DNA of 64,000 nt. Origin: Bradyrhizobium sp. AZCC 1721 (GTDB lineage Bacteria; Pseudomonadota; Alphaproteobacteria; Rhizobiales; Xanthobacteraceae). The notes under the pieces were generated by a model. It searched no databases. It was not told the origin of the DNA and worked only from the letters and a program-made list of their open reading frames with translations. The position numbers and the translations under genes were made by a program. This document shows, one piece after another, positions 54,119 through 62,131 of the stretch. Location: NCBI RefSeq assembly GCF_036924715.1, contig NZ_JAZHSB010000001.1, forward strand, positions 2,347,001-2,411,000, given 5' to 3'. Positions within the stretch are counted from its first letter, which is position 1. The number at the start of each line of letters is the position of its first letter.

Positions 54119-54898
54119 TCAAAACGCCGTGTACCCGCCATCGATCACAAAGCAATCCGCGGTATGATACGACGACGCCTGGCTCATGATGTACACCGCG
54201 ATGCCGCCGAAATCCGCGGGCTCGCCGAAGCGGCGCACTGGAATGCGCGGCATTACGTTGGCGACGAATTTGTCGTTGGCCATCAGCCCTGACGTCATGT
54301 CGCTCTTGATCCAGCCGGGCAGGATCGCGTTCGCGGTGACGCCGTAGCGCGCCAGCTCGACCGCGAGCGCGCGGCACAGCGCGTTCAGCGCCGCCTTGGT
54401 GCCGGCGTAGTGCTCGTTGCGCGCGGTGCCGAACAAGGACGCCAGGCTCGAGGTCGCAACTAGCCGGCCGAATTTGTCGCCGGCTTCCGCACGTTCGGTC
54501 ATGTGGCGGGCGGCGGCCTGAAACACGTGGAAGACGCCGTCGAGATTGGTCGCGAACATTTTTCGCCATTCCTCCTCTGTGCGGTCGATAAAGGCGCGCC
54601 GTCCGCCGCCGCCGATGCCGGCATTGGCAAAGCAGCCGTCGACGCGGCCGAACGCATCGAGCGTCGCCTTCATCGCGGTCTTGACGGAGGCGGGGTCGGT
54701 GACGTCGCAGATCTGCGTATGGACCTTGCCGGGCCCGGCCGACATGGTTTCCGCCGCGCTCTTGTTCTTGTCGCCATTGCGGCCCCAGATCGAGACGTTG
54801 CAGCCTTGGGCGTTCAGCGCCTGCGCAATGCCGAGGCCGATGCCGCCATTGCCACCGGTGATGACCGCCGTGCGGCCGGTGAGGTCAAAGATGCTCAT
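54119..54898 (-). CDS. SDR family NAD(P)-dependent oxidoreductase
   Basis: 259 residues, a classical short-chain dehydrogenase with an intact site: ITGGNGGIGLGIA, CDVTDPASV, FANAGIGGGG (for NNAG), the Ser strand VATSSLASLFG and the YAGTK catalytic motif. It resembles FabG and 3-hydroxyacyl dehydrogenases. It is divergent from the enoyl-CoA hydratase/isomerase, APH kinase and DUF6285 operon, and may supply the 4-hydroxyacyl reduction or a later oxidation step of that route (LvaD-like), which is inference from position. Confidence 0.9.
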   Translation of the reverse strand: MSIFDLTGRTAVITGGNGGIGLGIAQALNAQGCNVSIWGRNGDKNKSAAETMSAGPGKVHTQICDVTDPASVKTAMKATLDAFGRVDGCFANAGIGGGGRRAFIDRTEEEWRKMFATNLDGVFHVFQAAARHMTERAEAGDKFGRLVATSSLASLFGTARNEHYAGTKAALNALCRALAVELARYGVTANAILPGWIKSDMTSGLMANDKFVANVMPRIPVRRFGEPADFGGIAVYIMSQASSYHTADCFVIDGGYTAF

Positions 54899-55057
54899 TG
54901 GATGTTTCCATTTTGTTTGGCAACAGAGTTGCGCCCTGCGGCGGGCAGATGTTCTGGCGCAAGCATGGACAACGCCGCCCAGAAAATCAAATATGGGCGA
55001 GACATCGTCCGGTCTTCCGCGCAGCGAAATAGCGCGTAAACACAAGTTGAGGAAACA

Positions 55058-55849
55058 ATGCAGTTCAAGCACGTCACGCTCGATTTCGATGGCGCGGTCG
55101 CCGTTCTCAAGCTCGACCATCAGGAGGTCATGAACGCGGTCTCGATGGACATGCTGGGTGGGCTTGGCGAAGCGCTCGACGCGATCGAGGAGAAGCGAGA
55201 GGAGGTGCGCTGCCTCGTGCTGACCGGCGCCGGACGCGCCTTCTGCACCGGCGCCAATCTGCAGGGCCGCAACAACCAGAAGCCCGGCAAGAGCAATGCC
55301 GGTCAATCGCTGGAAATCGGCTTTCACCCGTTCCTGCGGCGGCTGCGCCGGCTGCATTGCCCGATCGTCACGGCCGTCAACGGTCCCGCTGCGGGCGCCG
55401 GCATGAGCTTTGCGCTGATGGGCGACATGATCCTCTGCGCCCGCTCGTCCTATTTCCTGCAGGCGTTCCGCCGCATCGGCCTGGTGCCGGACTGCGGCTC
55501 GACCTGGCTGTTGCCGCGCTTGATCGGCAAGGCGCGCTCGGTGGAATTGTCGCTGATGGGCGAACGGTTGCCGGCAGAGAAGGCGCTGGAATGGGGCCTC
55601 GTCAACCGCGTCCATGACGATGCTGACTTGATGGAGGAGGCGATGAAGCTCGCGCATGAGCTCGCCAATGGCCCGACCATCGCGCTGTCGCTGATCCGAA
55701 AGCTCTACTGGGACAGCCCGGAAAATTCCTTCGAGGAACAGCTCAACCTCGAATTCGAATCGCAACGCATCGCCGGCGCGGCTGATGATTTCAAGGAAGG
55801 CGTTGCTGCCTTCCTCGAAAAGCGCCCCGCCAAGTTCAAAGGCAAATGA
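55058..55849 (+). CDS. enoyl-CoA hydratase/isomerase family protein, isomerase-like residues
   Basis: 263 residues with a crotonase fold; the oxyanion hole is in AFCTGANLQ and NGPAAGAGMSFAL. The two glutamates of hydratases are missing: the first position reads Ser117 and the second has no acid. Asp145 in GLVPDCGSTWLLPR sits where PaaG and dienoyl-CoA isomerases have their acid. It is therefore more likely an isomerase than a hydratase. It overlaps the APH kinase by 4 bases, so it works in the same unit as the kinase and DUF6285 protein. A PaaG function for the phenylacetate pathway is also conceivable. Confidence 0.85.
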   Translation: MQFKHVTLDFDGAVAVLKLDHQEVMNAVSMDMLGGLGEALDAIEEKREEVRCLVLTGAGRAFCTGANLQGRNNQKPGKSNAGQSLEIGFHPFLRRLRRLHCPIVTAVNGPAAGAGMSFALMGDMILCARSSYFLQAFRRIGLVPDCGSTWLLPRLIGKARSVELSLMGERLPAEKALEWGLVNRVHDDADLMEEAMKLAHELANGPTIALSLIRKLYWDSPENSFEEQLNLEFESQRIAGAADDFKEGVAAFLEKRPAKFKGK

Positions 55850-56832
55850 TCGAGGACCAACTCGCACGCTGCGTCGTCTCCTGGTATCCAGGGGCGACCG
55901 GCGTGACCGGGGCCGCAAAACTTTCCGGCGGCGCCAGCCAGGAGACCTGGACATTCGATATCGTGCATCCGGGCGGCAATGTTGGCGCCATCCTGCGCCG
56001 CGCGCCGCCGGGCTATGGCGCGTCGCCGGGGCGGGCCGCCGGCCTCGATGCCGAGGCGACACTGATGCAATTGGCACATGACGCCGGCCTGCCTTCACCG
56101 CGCGTGATGCATGTGCTGAAGCCGGCGGACGAACTCGGCCGCGGCTTCATCATGCAGCGGATCGAGGGCGAGACCATCGCGCGGAAGATTCTGCGCGATG
56201 AGCAGTTCGCCAAGGCGCGGCCGATCCTGGCGCGGCAGTTGGGTCGCGTGATCGCCGGCATTCACGGCTTGCCGTCGGCGAAACTGCCGAAGTTGCGCGA
56301 GATGAGCGCGACCAAGGAGATCGCCGACCTCGAGCGGGAATACCGCAGCTTCGACTGGCCGCGGCCGGTGTTCGAACTCGCCCTGCGCTGGCTGCGTGAG
56401 CGCGATCCCGGACCGTCGCAGCAGGTGACGCTGGTGCATGGCGATTTTCGCCACGGCAACCTCATCATCGGCGCCGATGGCGTCCGTGCGGTGCTGGACT
56501 GGGAACTCGCGCATGTCGGCGATCCGATGGAAGACCTCGGCTGGATCTGCGTCAACTCCTGGCGCTTCGGCGAGATCGACAAGCCGGTCGGTGGCTTTGG
56601 GACGCGCGAGCAATTGTTCGCCGGATACGAGGAAGCCGGCCGCACGGTCGATCCTGATCGTGTGATGTTCTGGGAAGTGATGGGCACGCTGCGCTGGGGC
56701 ATCATGTGCTGCGGCATGATGCAGCGTTTCCGGCAAGGCCCCGACCATTCGATGGAACGCGCCATGATCGGTCGGCGTTCCTCGGAGACGGAGATCGATC
56801 TGCTACGGCTACTCGCGCCGCGAGGAAAGTAG
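55846..56832 (+). CDS. APH-type phosphotransferase (LvaA / ACAD10-11 kinase-domain-like)
   Basis: 328 residues with an aminoglycoside-phosphotransferase fold. The catalytic loop HGDFRHGN is at 198-205 and the metal loop VLDWELAHVGDPMEDLGW at 216-233. The N-terminal GGASQETW replaces the P-loop. Bacterial LvaA and the N-terminal domain of ACAD10/11 belong to this branch and phosphorylate the 4-hydroxyl of 4-hydroxyacyl-CoA. It overlaps the isomerase-like gene by 4 bases (start 55846) and is followed after one base by the DUF6285 gene, matching the lvaA-lvaB order. Substrate inferred, not seen. Confidence 0.82.
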   Translation: MIEDQLARCVVSWYPGATGVTGAAKLSGGASQETWTFDIVHPGGNVGAILRRAPPGYGASPGRAAGLDAEATLMQLAHDAGLPSPRVMHVLKPADELGRGFIMQRIEGETIARKILRDEQFAKARPILARQLGRVIAGIHGLPSAKLPKLREMSATKEIADLEREYRSFDWPRPVFELALRWLRERDPGPSQQVTLVHGDFRHGNLIIGADGVRAVLDWELAHVGDPMEDLGWICVNSWRFGEIDKPVGGFGTREQLFAGYEEAGRTVDPDRVMFWEVMGTLRWGIMCCGMMQRFRQGPDHSMERAMIGRRSSETEIDLLRLLAPRGK

Positions 56833-56833
56833 G

Positions 56834-57208
56834 ATGCAAGACGAACCGACCCCCACCGAACTGATCAAGGCGGTCGCGGATTTCCTCCGCAACGAGATTG
56901 CGCCCACCGTCAAGGGCCACAACGCCTTCAAGCTCCGCGTCGGCATCAACGCGCTCGACCTGGTGACGCGGCAATTGGCCCTGGAGCAGGGCAGCGATGC
57001 CGCCGAAGTCGCGCGGTTGAAGCAGTTGCTCGGCATGGATGGCGCGTTGATAGATCTCAATCGGGCGCTCTGCGAGAAGATCGCGAACGGAGAGGTCGAT
57101 CTGCAGACACCGGGATTGGCAGAACATCTCTGGCAGACCACGATGGACAAGCTGGCCGTCGATCAACCGAACTATGCGTCGTACAAGCGCGAACTCGGAA
57201 AATCGTAG
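56834..57208 (+). CDS. DUF6285 protein, LvaB-like partner of the kinase
   Basis: 124 residues, mainly helical, with no cofactor motif. It begins with PTELIKAVADFLRNEIAPTVKGHNAFKLRVGINALDLVTRQL and has the size of LvaB, a small subunit needed for LvaA kinase activity in the levulinate pathway. It starts one base after the kinase stop, so the two are coexpressed. The TAG stop (57206-57208) is formed by the first bases of a palindromic repeat (GTAGGATGGG), so the C-terminus may have been trimmed. Family assignment is from memory and should be tested. Confidence 0.75.
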   Translation: MQDEPTPTELIKAVADFLRNEIAPTVKGHNAFKLRVGINALDLVTRQLALEQGSDAAEVARLKQLLGMDGALIDLNRALCEKIANGEVDLQTPGLAEHLWQTTMDKLAVDQPNYASYKRELGKS

Positions 57209-57281
57209 GATGGGTAGAGCGCAGCGAAACCCATCATGTGTCGAGGCCGGAACGATGGGTTTCGCTGCGCTCTAGCCATCC
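57205..57281. repeat. family B palindromic repeat (GTAGGATGGGT type), copy at DUF6285 end
   Basis: GTAGGATGGGTAGAGCGC pairs with GCGCTCTAGCCATCC (one mismatch), with GCGAAACCCATC and GATGGGTTTCGC inside. It supplies the stop codon of the DUF6285 gene. Confidence 0.88.
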
Positions 57282-57305
57282 GGCATCGAGGCCGCTAACT
57301 CTCCG

Positions 57306-57391
57306 CCGTCATTGCGAGGAGCGCAGCGACGAAGCAATCCATCTCACCGCAAGTGGATAGATGGATTGCTTCGCTGCGCTCGCAATGACGG
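57306..57391. repeat. family A palindromic repeat, copy 8
   Basis: CCGTCATTGCGAG and CTCGCAATGACGG outer arms, GAAGCAATCCAT and ATGGATTGCTTC inner arms, next to a family B copy and between convergent genes. Confidence 0.9.
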
Positions 57392-57410
57392 GGATAGAGC
57401 GTCGTGTTCA

Positions 57411-58190
57411 TCACCGCCCCAGCCATTTCGGCGGACGCTTCTCGGCAAACGCCTTCGGTCCTTCGATGTAATCCTGTGAGGCCGCCATCGCCTTCACGGC
57501 CGGATACTCGCGCTGCTCGGCGATCGCCTGTTCCAGCGACACTTCGAGGCCGCGCTGAATGGCCTGCTTGGAGGCACGGATCGACATCGGCGAGTTCTTG
57601 CAGATCGTCTCCGCCCAGCGCTCCGCCGCGGCGAGTGCTTCACCGGCCGGAACCACCTCGTTGACGAAGCCGAGCTCGAGTCCCTCCTTGGCCGAGACGT
57701 GGCGCGCGGTGAGGATCATGCCCATGGCGCGCTTCAGCCCGATCTGTCGTGGCAGCCGGTGCACGCCGCCGGCAAGCGCGGCGAGGCCGACGCGCGGTTC
57801 GGGCAGCGCGAAGGTCGCATTCTCCGAGGCAATGATGAGGTCGCAGGCCAGCGCGATCTCGAAGCCGCCGCCCATTGCGACGCCGTTGACCGCGGCGATG
57901 ATCGGCTTGTCGCAGTCAAAGCGCGAGGTGAGGCCGGCGAAACCGCCCTTGTCCCAGCCGCGCTTTCCGCCGGCCGCCTGCCATTTCAGGTCGTTGCCGG
58001 CGCAGAACGCCTTGTCGCCGGCGCCGGTGACGATCGCGACCCATTGCGCAGGGTCCGCGGAAAAATCGTCGAACACCTTGTTGAGCTCGAAATGCGCGTC
58101 GATATGCAGCGCATTGTACACTTCCGGCCGCGACAGCGTGATGATCGTGATCGGCCCCTTGCGTGTCACCTTGGAGAATTTCAGGTCCAT
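57411..58190 (-). CDS. enoyl-CoA hydratase (carnitinyl-CoA dehydratase-like)
   Basis: 259 residues, crotonase fold with both hydratase glutamates: Glu in GGGFEIALACD and Glu in FALPEPRVGLAALAGG. The oxyanion region is AFCAGNDLK and the C-terminal segment FAEKRPPKWLGR is CaiD-like. It is likely to hydrate an enoyl-CoA. Start ATG at 58190. It is divergent from an acyl-CoA dehydrogenase whose enoyl-CoA product it could use, and convergent with the DUF6285 gene. Confidence 0.9.
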   Translation of the reverse strand: MDLKFSKVTRKGPITIITLSRPEVYNALHIDAHFELNKVFDDFSADPAQWVAIVTGAGDKAFCAGNDLKWQAAGGKRGWDKGGFAGLTSRFDCDKPIIAAVNGVAMGGGFEIALACDLIIASENATFALPEPRVGLAALAGGVHRLPRQIGLKRAMGMILTARHVSAKEGLELGFVNEVVPAGEALAAAERWAETICKNSPMSIRASKQAIQRGLEVSLEQAIAEQREYPAVKAMAASQDYIEGPKAFAEKRPPKWLGR

Positions 58191-58311
58191 GTTTGCTCCC
58201 GTTTCGATTTTCTGCGGCGAAGAATATTGGCCGCGATCATAGCGCTGCCCGACCGTTCGAAACCATCCAATTACGCAAGGCCCCCGCGCGTGCCAAGGCC
58301 TGCTCCGTTGC

Positions 58312-58341
58312 TTGACTTGGGCCTGGTCTTCTCACTCTATT
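58312..58341 (+). promoter_or_regulatory. candidate promoter of the second acyl-CoA dehydrogenase
   Basis: TTGACT (58312-58317), 18 bases, TCTATT (58336-58341), about 70 bases before the TTG start codon, in the 221-base divergent gap. Confidence 0.45.
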
Positions 58342-58411
58342 CCGTTCGAGCAGGAGCGCTACGCAGCGCCTAAACGCAAATCAAAACAAACAATATTCCC
58401 GGGAGACCGCC

Positions 58412-59686
58412 TTGGATTTCAACCTGCCTGCCGACCTCACGGCCTATCTCGACGAACTCGATCGCTTCATCGCGCGCGAGATCAAGCCGCTGGAGGAAGC
58501 CGACGACAACATCCGCTTCTTCGATCATCGTCGCGAATGGGCGCGTACCGATTTCGAAAACGGCGGCTTGCCTCGGCATGAATGGGAAGCGCTGCTGCGC
58601 AAGGCCAAGAACCTCGCCGACGCCGCCGGCCATTTGCGGTTCGCGATCCCGAAGCGCTATGGCGGCAAGGACGGGTCCAACCTCTGGATGGCCGTCATCC
58701 GCGAGCATTTCGCCTCAAAGGGCCTTGGTCTGCACAATGATCTGCAGAACGAGCATTCGATCGTCGGCAACCTGCCGCTCGTGACCATGCTCGACCGCTA
58801 CGGCACTGACGAGCAGAAGGCGATGATCGAAGGCTCGATCACCGGAAAATACCGCATCACCTTCGGCCTCACCGAGCCTGATCACGGTTCCGACGCGACG
58901 CATATGGAAACCAGGGCGGTGCAGGCGACGCGTGACGACGTCAAGGGCTGGATCATCAACGGCCAGAAGATGTGGACGACCGGCATGCATGTCGCGACCC
59001 ATTGTGCGCTGTTCGCCCGGACATCAGGCAATGACGGCGACGCGCGCGGCATCACGTGCTTCCTGGTGCCGGCCAAGAGCAAGGGCGTGAAGGTCGAGGA
59101 GTATATGTGGACCTTCAACATGCCAACGGACCATCCGCGCGTCAGCTTCACGGATGTGTTTGTCCCTGAGGATGCACTGTTCGGCGAGATCGGCCGCGGA
59201 CTTTCGCTGGCGCAATGTTTTGTGCACGAGAACCGGATCCGGCAGGCGGCGAGCTCGCTGGGCGCGGCTGTCTACTGCATCAATGAGAGCGTCAAATATG
59301 CGCGCGAGCGAAAGCCGTTCGGTAAGGCGTTGGCCGAAAACCAGGCGATCCAATGGCCGCTGGTGGAGCTGGCGACGCAGGCCGAAATGCTCAGGTTATT
59401 GATCCGCAAGACCGCGTGGGAGATGGACCAGCTCACACAGGCGCAGGTCGAGCACACCCTGTCCGATCGCGTGTCGATGTGCAACTACTGGGCAAACCGC
59501 CTGTGCTGCGAGGCCGCCGACCGCGCGATGCAGGTACATGGCGGCATGGGCTATTCGCGCCACAAGCCATTCGAACACATCTACCGCCACCACCGCCGCT
59601 ACCGCATCACCGAAGGCAGCGAGGAAATCCAGAAGCGCAAGGTGGCGGGATTCCTGTTCGGCTATATGGGGGCGGGGAAGCACTGA
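58412..59686 (+). CDS. acyl-CoA dehydrogenase family protein
   Basis: 424 residues. FAD/substrate motifs ITFGLTEPDHGSDATHMETRA, WIINGQKMWTTGMHVATHCALFAR, RERKPFGKALAENQAIQWPLV and the C-terminal AMQVHGGMGYSRHKPFEHIYRHHRRYRIT with ITEGSEEIQ are standard for short/medium-chain enzymes. It differs from the ACAD10/11-type gene at 49 kb. The start is TTG at 58412 with GGGAG at 58401-58405; the first ATG in frame would be deep inside the domain. It is followed at 23 bases by a GFA gene. Confidence 0.92.
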   Translation: MDFNLPADLTAYLDELDRFIAREIKPLEEADDNIRFFDHRREWARTDFENGGLPRHEWEALLRKAKNLADAAGHLRFAIPKRYGGKDGSNLWMAVIREHFASKGLGLHNDLQNEHSIVGNLPLVTMLDRYGTDEQKAMIEGSITGKYRITFGLTEPDHGSDATHMETRAVQATRDDVKGWIINGQKMWTTGMHVATHCALFARTSGNDGDARGITCFLVPAKSKGVKVEEYMWTFNMPTDHPRVSFTDVFVPEDALFGEIGRGLSLAQCFVHENRIRQAASSLGAAVYCINESVKYARERKPFGKALAENQAIQWPLVELATQAEMLRLLIRKTAWEMDQLTQAQVEHTLSDRVSMCNYWANRLCCEAADRAMQVHGGMGYSRHKPFEHIYRHHRRYRITEGSEEIQKRKVAGFLFGYMGAGKH

Positions 59687-59709
59687 GGAGCAAAGCCAAG
59701 GAGAAGATC

Positions 59710-60186
59710 ATGGAAGGTGGATGTACATGCCGGCATATCCGCTACCGCCTGAACGGCAGGCCTATGATCGTGCATGCCTGCCATTGCACCTGGTGCCAGC
59801 GCGAGACCGGCACCGTGCACGCGCTCAATGCTATGTACGAAGCCGACAGAGTCGAGCATATCGCCGCCGAGCCCGAGATCATCGACACGCCGTCGGCGAG
59901 CGGCAAGGGCCAGCGCATCGCGCGCTGCCCGGTGTGCAAGGTCGCGGTCTGGAGCAACTATCCGGGCTCCGGGCCGGCGATCCGCTTCGTGCGCGTCGGC
60001 ACGATGGACGATCCAACCCAGTGCCCGCCAGACGTACATATCTTCACGTCCACTAAGCAGCCTTGGGTAACGCTACCATCAGGCGCGAAGGCGTTCGCCG
60101 AATTCTACGATATCAACGAGGTCTGGTCGGACGAAGCGAAGGAGCGCCGGCGCGCGTTGCGCGAAAGAGCGGCAGCGAAGAAGTGA
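59710..60186 (+). CDS. GFA / CENP-V family zinc-cysteine protein
   Basis: 158 residues of the glutathione-dependent formaldehyde-activating (GFA) family. Zinc ligands are visible: Cys5, Cys7, Cys24, Cys26, Cys29, Cys73 and Cys76 in GGCTCRHIRY, HACHCTWCQ and RCPVCK. Members bind glutathione or thiol adducts, but most are not formaldehyde enzymes. ATG at 59710 is the family start; longer frames are rejected. It is 23 bases downstream of the acyl-CoA dehydrogenase and probably cotranscribed. A family C palindrome follows. Confidence 0.88.
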   Translation: MEGGCTCRHIRYRLNGRPMIVHACHCTWCQRETGTVHALNAMYEADRVEHIAAEPEIIDTPSASGKGQRIARCPVCKVAVWSNYPGSGPAIRFVRVGTMDDPTQCPPDVHIFTSTKQPWVTLPSGAKAFAEFYDINEVWSDEAKERRRALRERAAAKK

Positions 60187-60208
60187 GCGGTTGCTATGCC
60201 CACAAGTC

Positions 60209-60339
60209 GTCGTCCCCGCGAACGCGGGGACCCATAACCACAGGGTGCAGTTTGAGTCACGGCCGTCAAGCGAAGGAAACTGGCACCTCTCGTATCAGCG
60301 ATCGCACGGCGTATGGGTCCCTGCGTTCGCAGGGACGAC
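60209..60339. repeat. family C palindromic repeat, copy 3
   Basis: GTCGTCCCCGCG, CGCGGGGACCCATAACCAC at the left and GTATGGGTCCCTGCG, CGCAGGGACGAC at the right, between convergent GFA and acyl-CoA ligase genes. Confidence 0.8.
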
Positions 60340-60358
60340 ATCGTTGATAGATCACGGA

Positions 60359-61939
60359 TCAATTCACCTGCCGGTCCTTGCCCGCCCAATACGGCTCACG
60401 CAGATTCCGCCGCAAGATTTTCCCCGACGGATTGCGCGGCAGCGCTTCCATGAAGTCGACCGATTTCGGCGTCTTGAATCCCGCAATGCGTTCGCGCGTA
60501 AAATTGATGATGTCGGCGGCATTCGCCTGCTTGCCCGGCTTCATCACCACGATCGCCTTCACCGCTTCGCCCCATTTGTCGTCGGGGATGCCGATCACGG
60601 CGGCTTCGGCGACATCAGGATGATCGCAGATAGCGCTTTCGACTTCGGCCGGGTAGATGTTCTCGCCGCCGGAGATGATCATGTCCTTGATGCGGTCGTG
60701 GATGTAGAGGTAGCCGTCCTCGTCCATGTAGCCGGCATCGCCGGTGCGCAGCCAGCCGTCGCTGCCGAGAGTCCTGGCGGTGGCCTCCGGCAGGTTCCAG
60801 TAGCCGACCATGTTGGAGCCGGAGCGGGTCGCAATCTCGCCGACCTGGCGCGGCGGCAACTGGTTGCCGTCGGGATCGAGGATCGCAAGCTCGATGCCGG
60901 GCAGCGCCTTGCCGGCGGAGCGCATGCGCTCCAGCCCCTCGACATGATCCTCGGGCGGAAGGGCGACGATGGTGCCTGTCGTCTCGGTCATCCCATACAA
61001 CTGCACGAAGCCGCACTTGAACACCTCGATGCACTCTTTGAGCAACGCAGCAGGAATCGGCGATGCGCCGTAGAGCATGTATTTCAGGCGCGAAAAATCC
61101 ACCTGCCGCGCCCGCGGTTGCCGTACCACGAACTGCATCGCGGCAGGTACCATGAACAGTTTTGTAACGCCGGACTGCTCGAAGAAGTCCAGCACCTTGG
61201 TCGGATCGAACTCGCGGGCGATCACGCCCTTGGCGCCGTGATACAGCCCCATCACGCCCCAGCCGGAGCCGCCGATGTGGAAAACCGGCATCGCCACCAG
61301 CGAGACGTCGTCGCTCGACCATTTGTTCCATTCGGGCTTCTCGGCCTCGCTGCCGGCGTGCACCAGATTGAGGAAGTTGGCGTGCGACAGCATCGCGCCC
61401 TTGGGCTTGCCCGTGGTGCCCGAGGTATAGAGCTGGATCGCGATATCCTTCGGGCTGATCGCCACGTTCCGATCGTCGCCGCTGGCGGCGTCGCGCCAGG
61501 CCGTAAAATCCTGCCATTCCGGCGCGCCGCCCTCGGTGGTGATCACGTGGCGCACGTCGGGCAGTTGCGCCTTGATGTTGCGAACCTGCGTGATGAACTC
61601 GGGTCCTGCGAACAGCACCGGCGCCTTGCAGTCGCCGACGATGAAGGCGATCTCGGGACCGGCGAGCCGCCAGTTCACCGGCGCCATCACCACCTTGGCC
61701 TTCATCGCGCCCATCAGCAGTTCGAAATAGATGTCACTGTTCTTGCCGAGGTAGGCGATCCGCTCGCCCGGCTTGACGCCCATCGCAATCAGCGCATTCG
61801 CCACGCGGTTGGTCTTGATGTCGAACTCGGCGAAGCTGGTCTGGCGTCCCTCGAACTCATAGGCGATCGCGTCGCCGCGCGTTCTGGCGCGTTCGCGCAC
61901 CATGTCGACGAGGGTCGTCAATTGCTGCGAAGCGGACAT
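60359..61939 (-). CDS. fatty-acid / acyl-CoA ligase (AMP-binding)
   Basis: 526 residues. Adenylation motifs are complete: LYTSGTTGKPKGAMLSH (P-loop), FVQLYGMTETTG, GWLRTGDAGYMDEDGYLYIHDRIKD and the catalytic Lys in PRNPSGKILRRNL. It resembles medium-chain acyl-CoA ligases (LvaE-like or 3-methylmercaptopropionyl ligases); the acid cannot be read. Start ATG at 61939 with GGGAGAG; the upstream extension is rejected. Its enzymes downstream or upstream could use the CoA ester: SDR and crotonase genes follow in the neighbourhood. Confidence 0.92.
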   Translation of the reverse strand: MSASQQLTTLVDMVRERARTRGDAIAYEFEGRQTSFAEFDIKTNRVANALIAMGVKPGERIAYLGKNSDIYFELLMGAMKAKVVMAPVNWRLAGPEIAFIVGDCKAPVLFAGPEFITQVRNIKAQLPDVRHVITTEGGAPEWQDFTAWRDAASGDDRNVAISPKDIAIQLYTSGTTGKPKGAMLSHANFLNLVHAGSEAEKPEWNKWSSDDVSLVAMPVFHIGGSGWGVMGLYHGAKGVIAREFDPTKVLDFFEQSGVTKLFMVPAAMQFVVRQPRARQVDFSRLKYMLYGASPIPAALLKECIEVFKCGFVQLYGMTETTGTIVALPPEDHVEGLERMRSAGKALPGIELAILDPDGNQLPPRQVGEIATRSGSNMVGYWNLPEATARTLGSDGWLRTGDAGYMDEDGYLYIHDRIKDMIISGGENIYPAEVESAICDHPDVAEAAVIGIPDDKWGEAVKAIVVMKPGKQANAADIINFTRERIAGFKTPKSVDFMEALPRNPSGKILRRNLREPYWAGKDRQVN

Positions 61940-62011
61940 GTCTCTCCCGTATCGTCTTGTTATCGTTGCGCGGAGTTTGGCGGTATCGCGCGACAAAGAC
62001 AATACGGCTCA

Positions 62012-62129
62012 GTCGTCCCTGCGAACGCAGGGACCCATACGCCGCGGCCTATCGGAAGGACGATGCGGCTGGTTGCCTTCGTAACAACTGGCGCTGGTGG
62101 TTATGGGTCCCTGCTTTCGCAGGGACGAC
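62012..62129. repeat. family C palindromic repeat, copy 4
   Basis: GTCGTCCCTGCGAACGCAGGG then ACCCATAC at the left; TTATGGGTCCCTGC and GCAGGGACGAC at the right. It is between two minus-strand genes. Confidence 0.85.
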
Positions 62130-62131
62130 AA

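Noticed and set aside
54119..56098. Extension of the SDR gene upstream to a 659-residue protein
   Set aside because: The extra N-terminal part is antisense to the crotonase and kinase genes and lacks SDR features. The ATG at 54898 gives a normal SDR.
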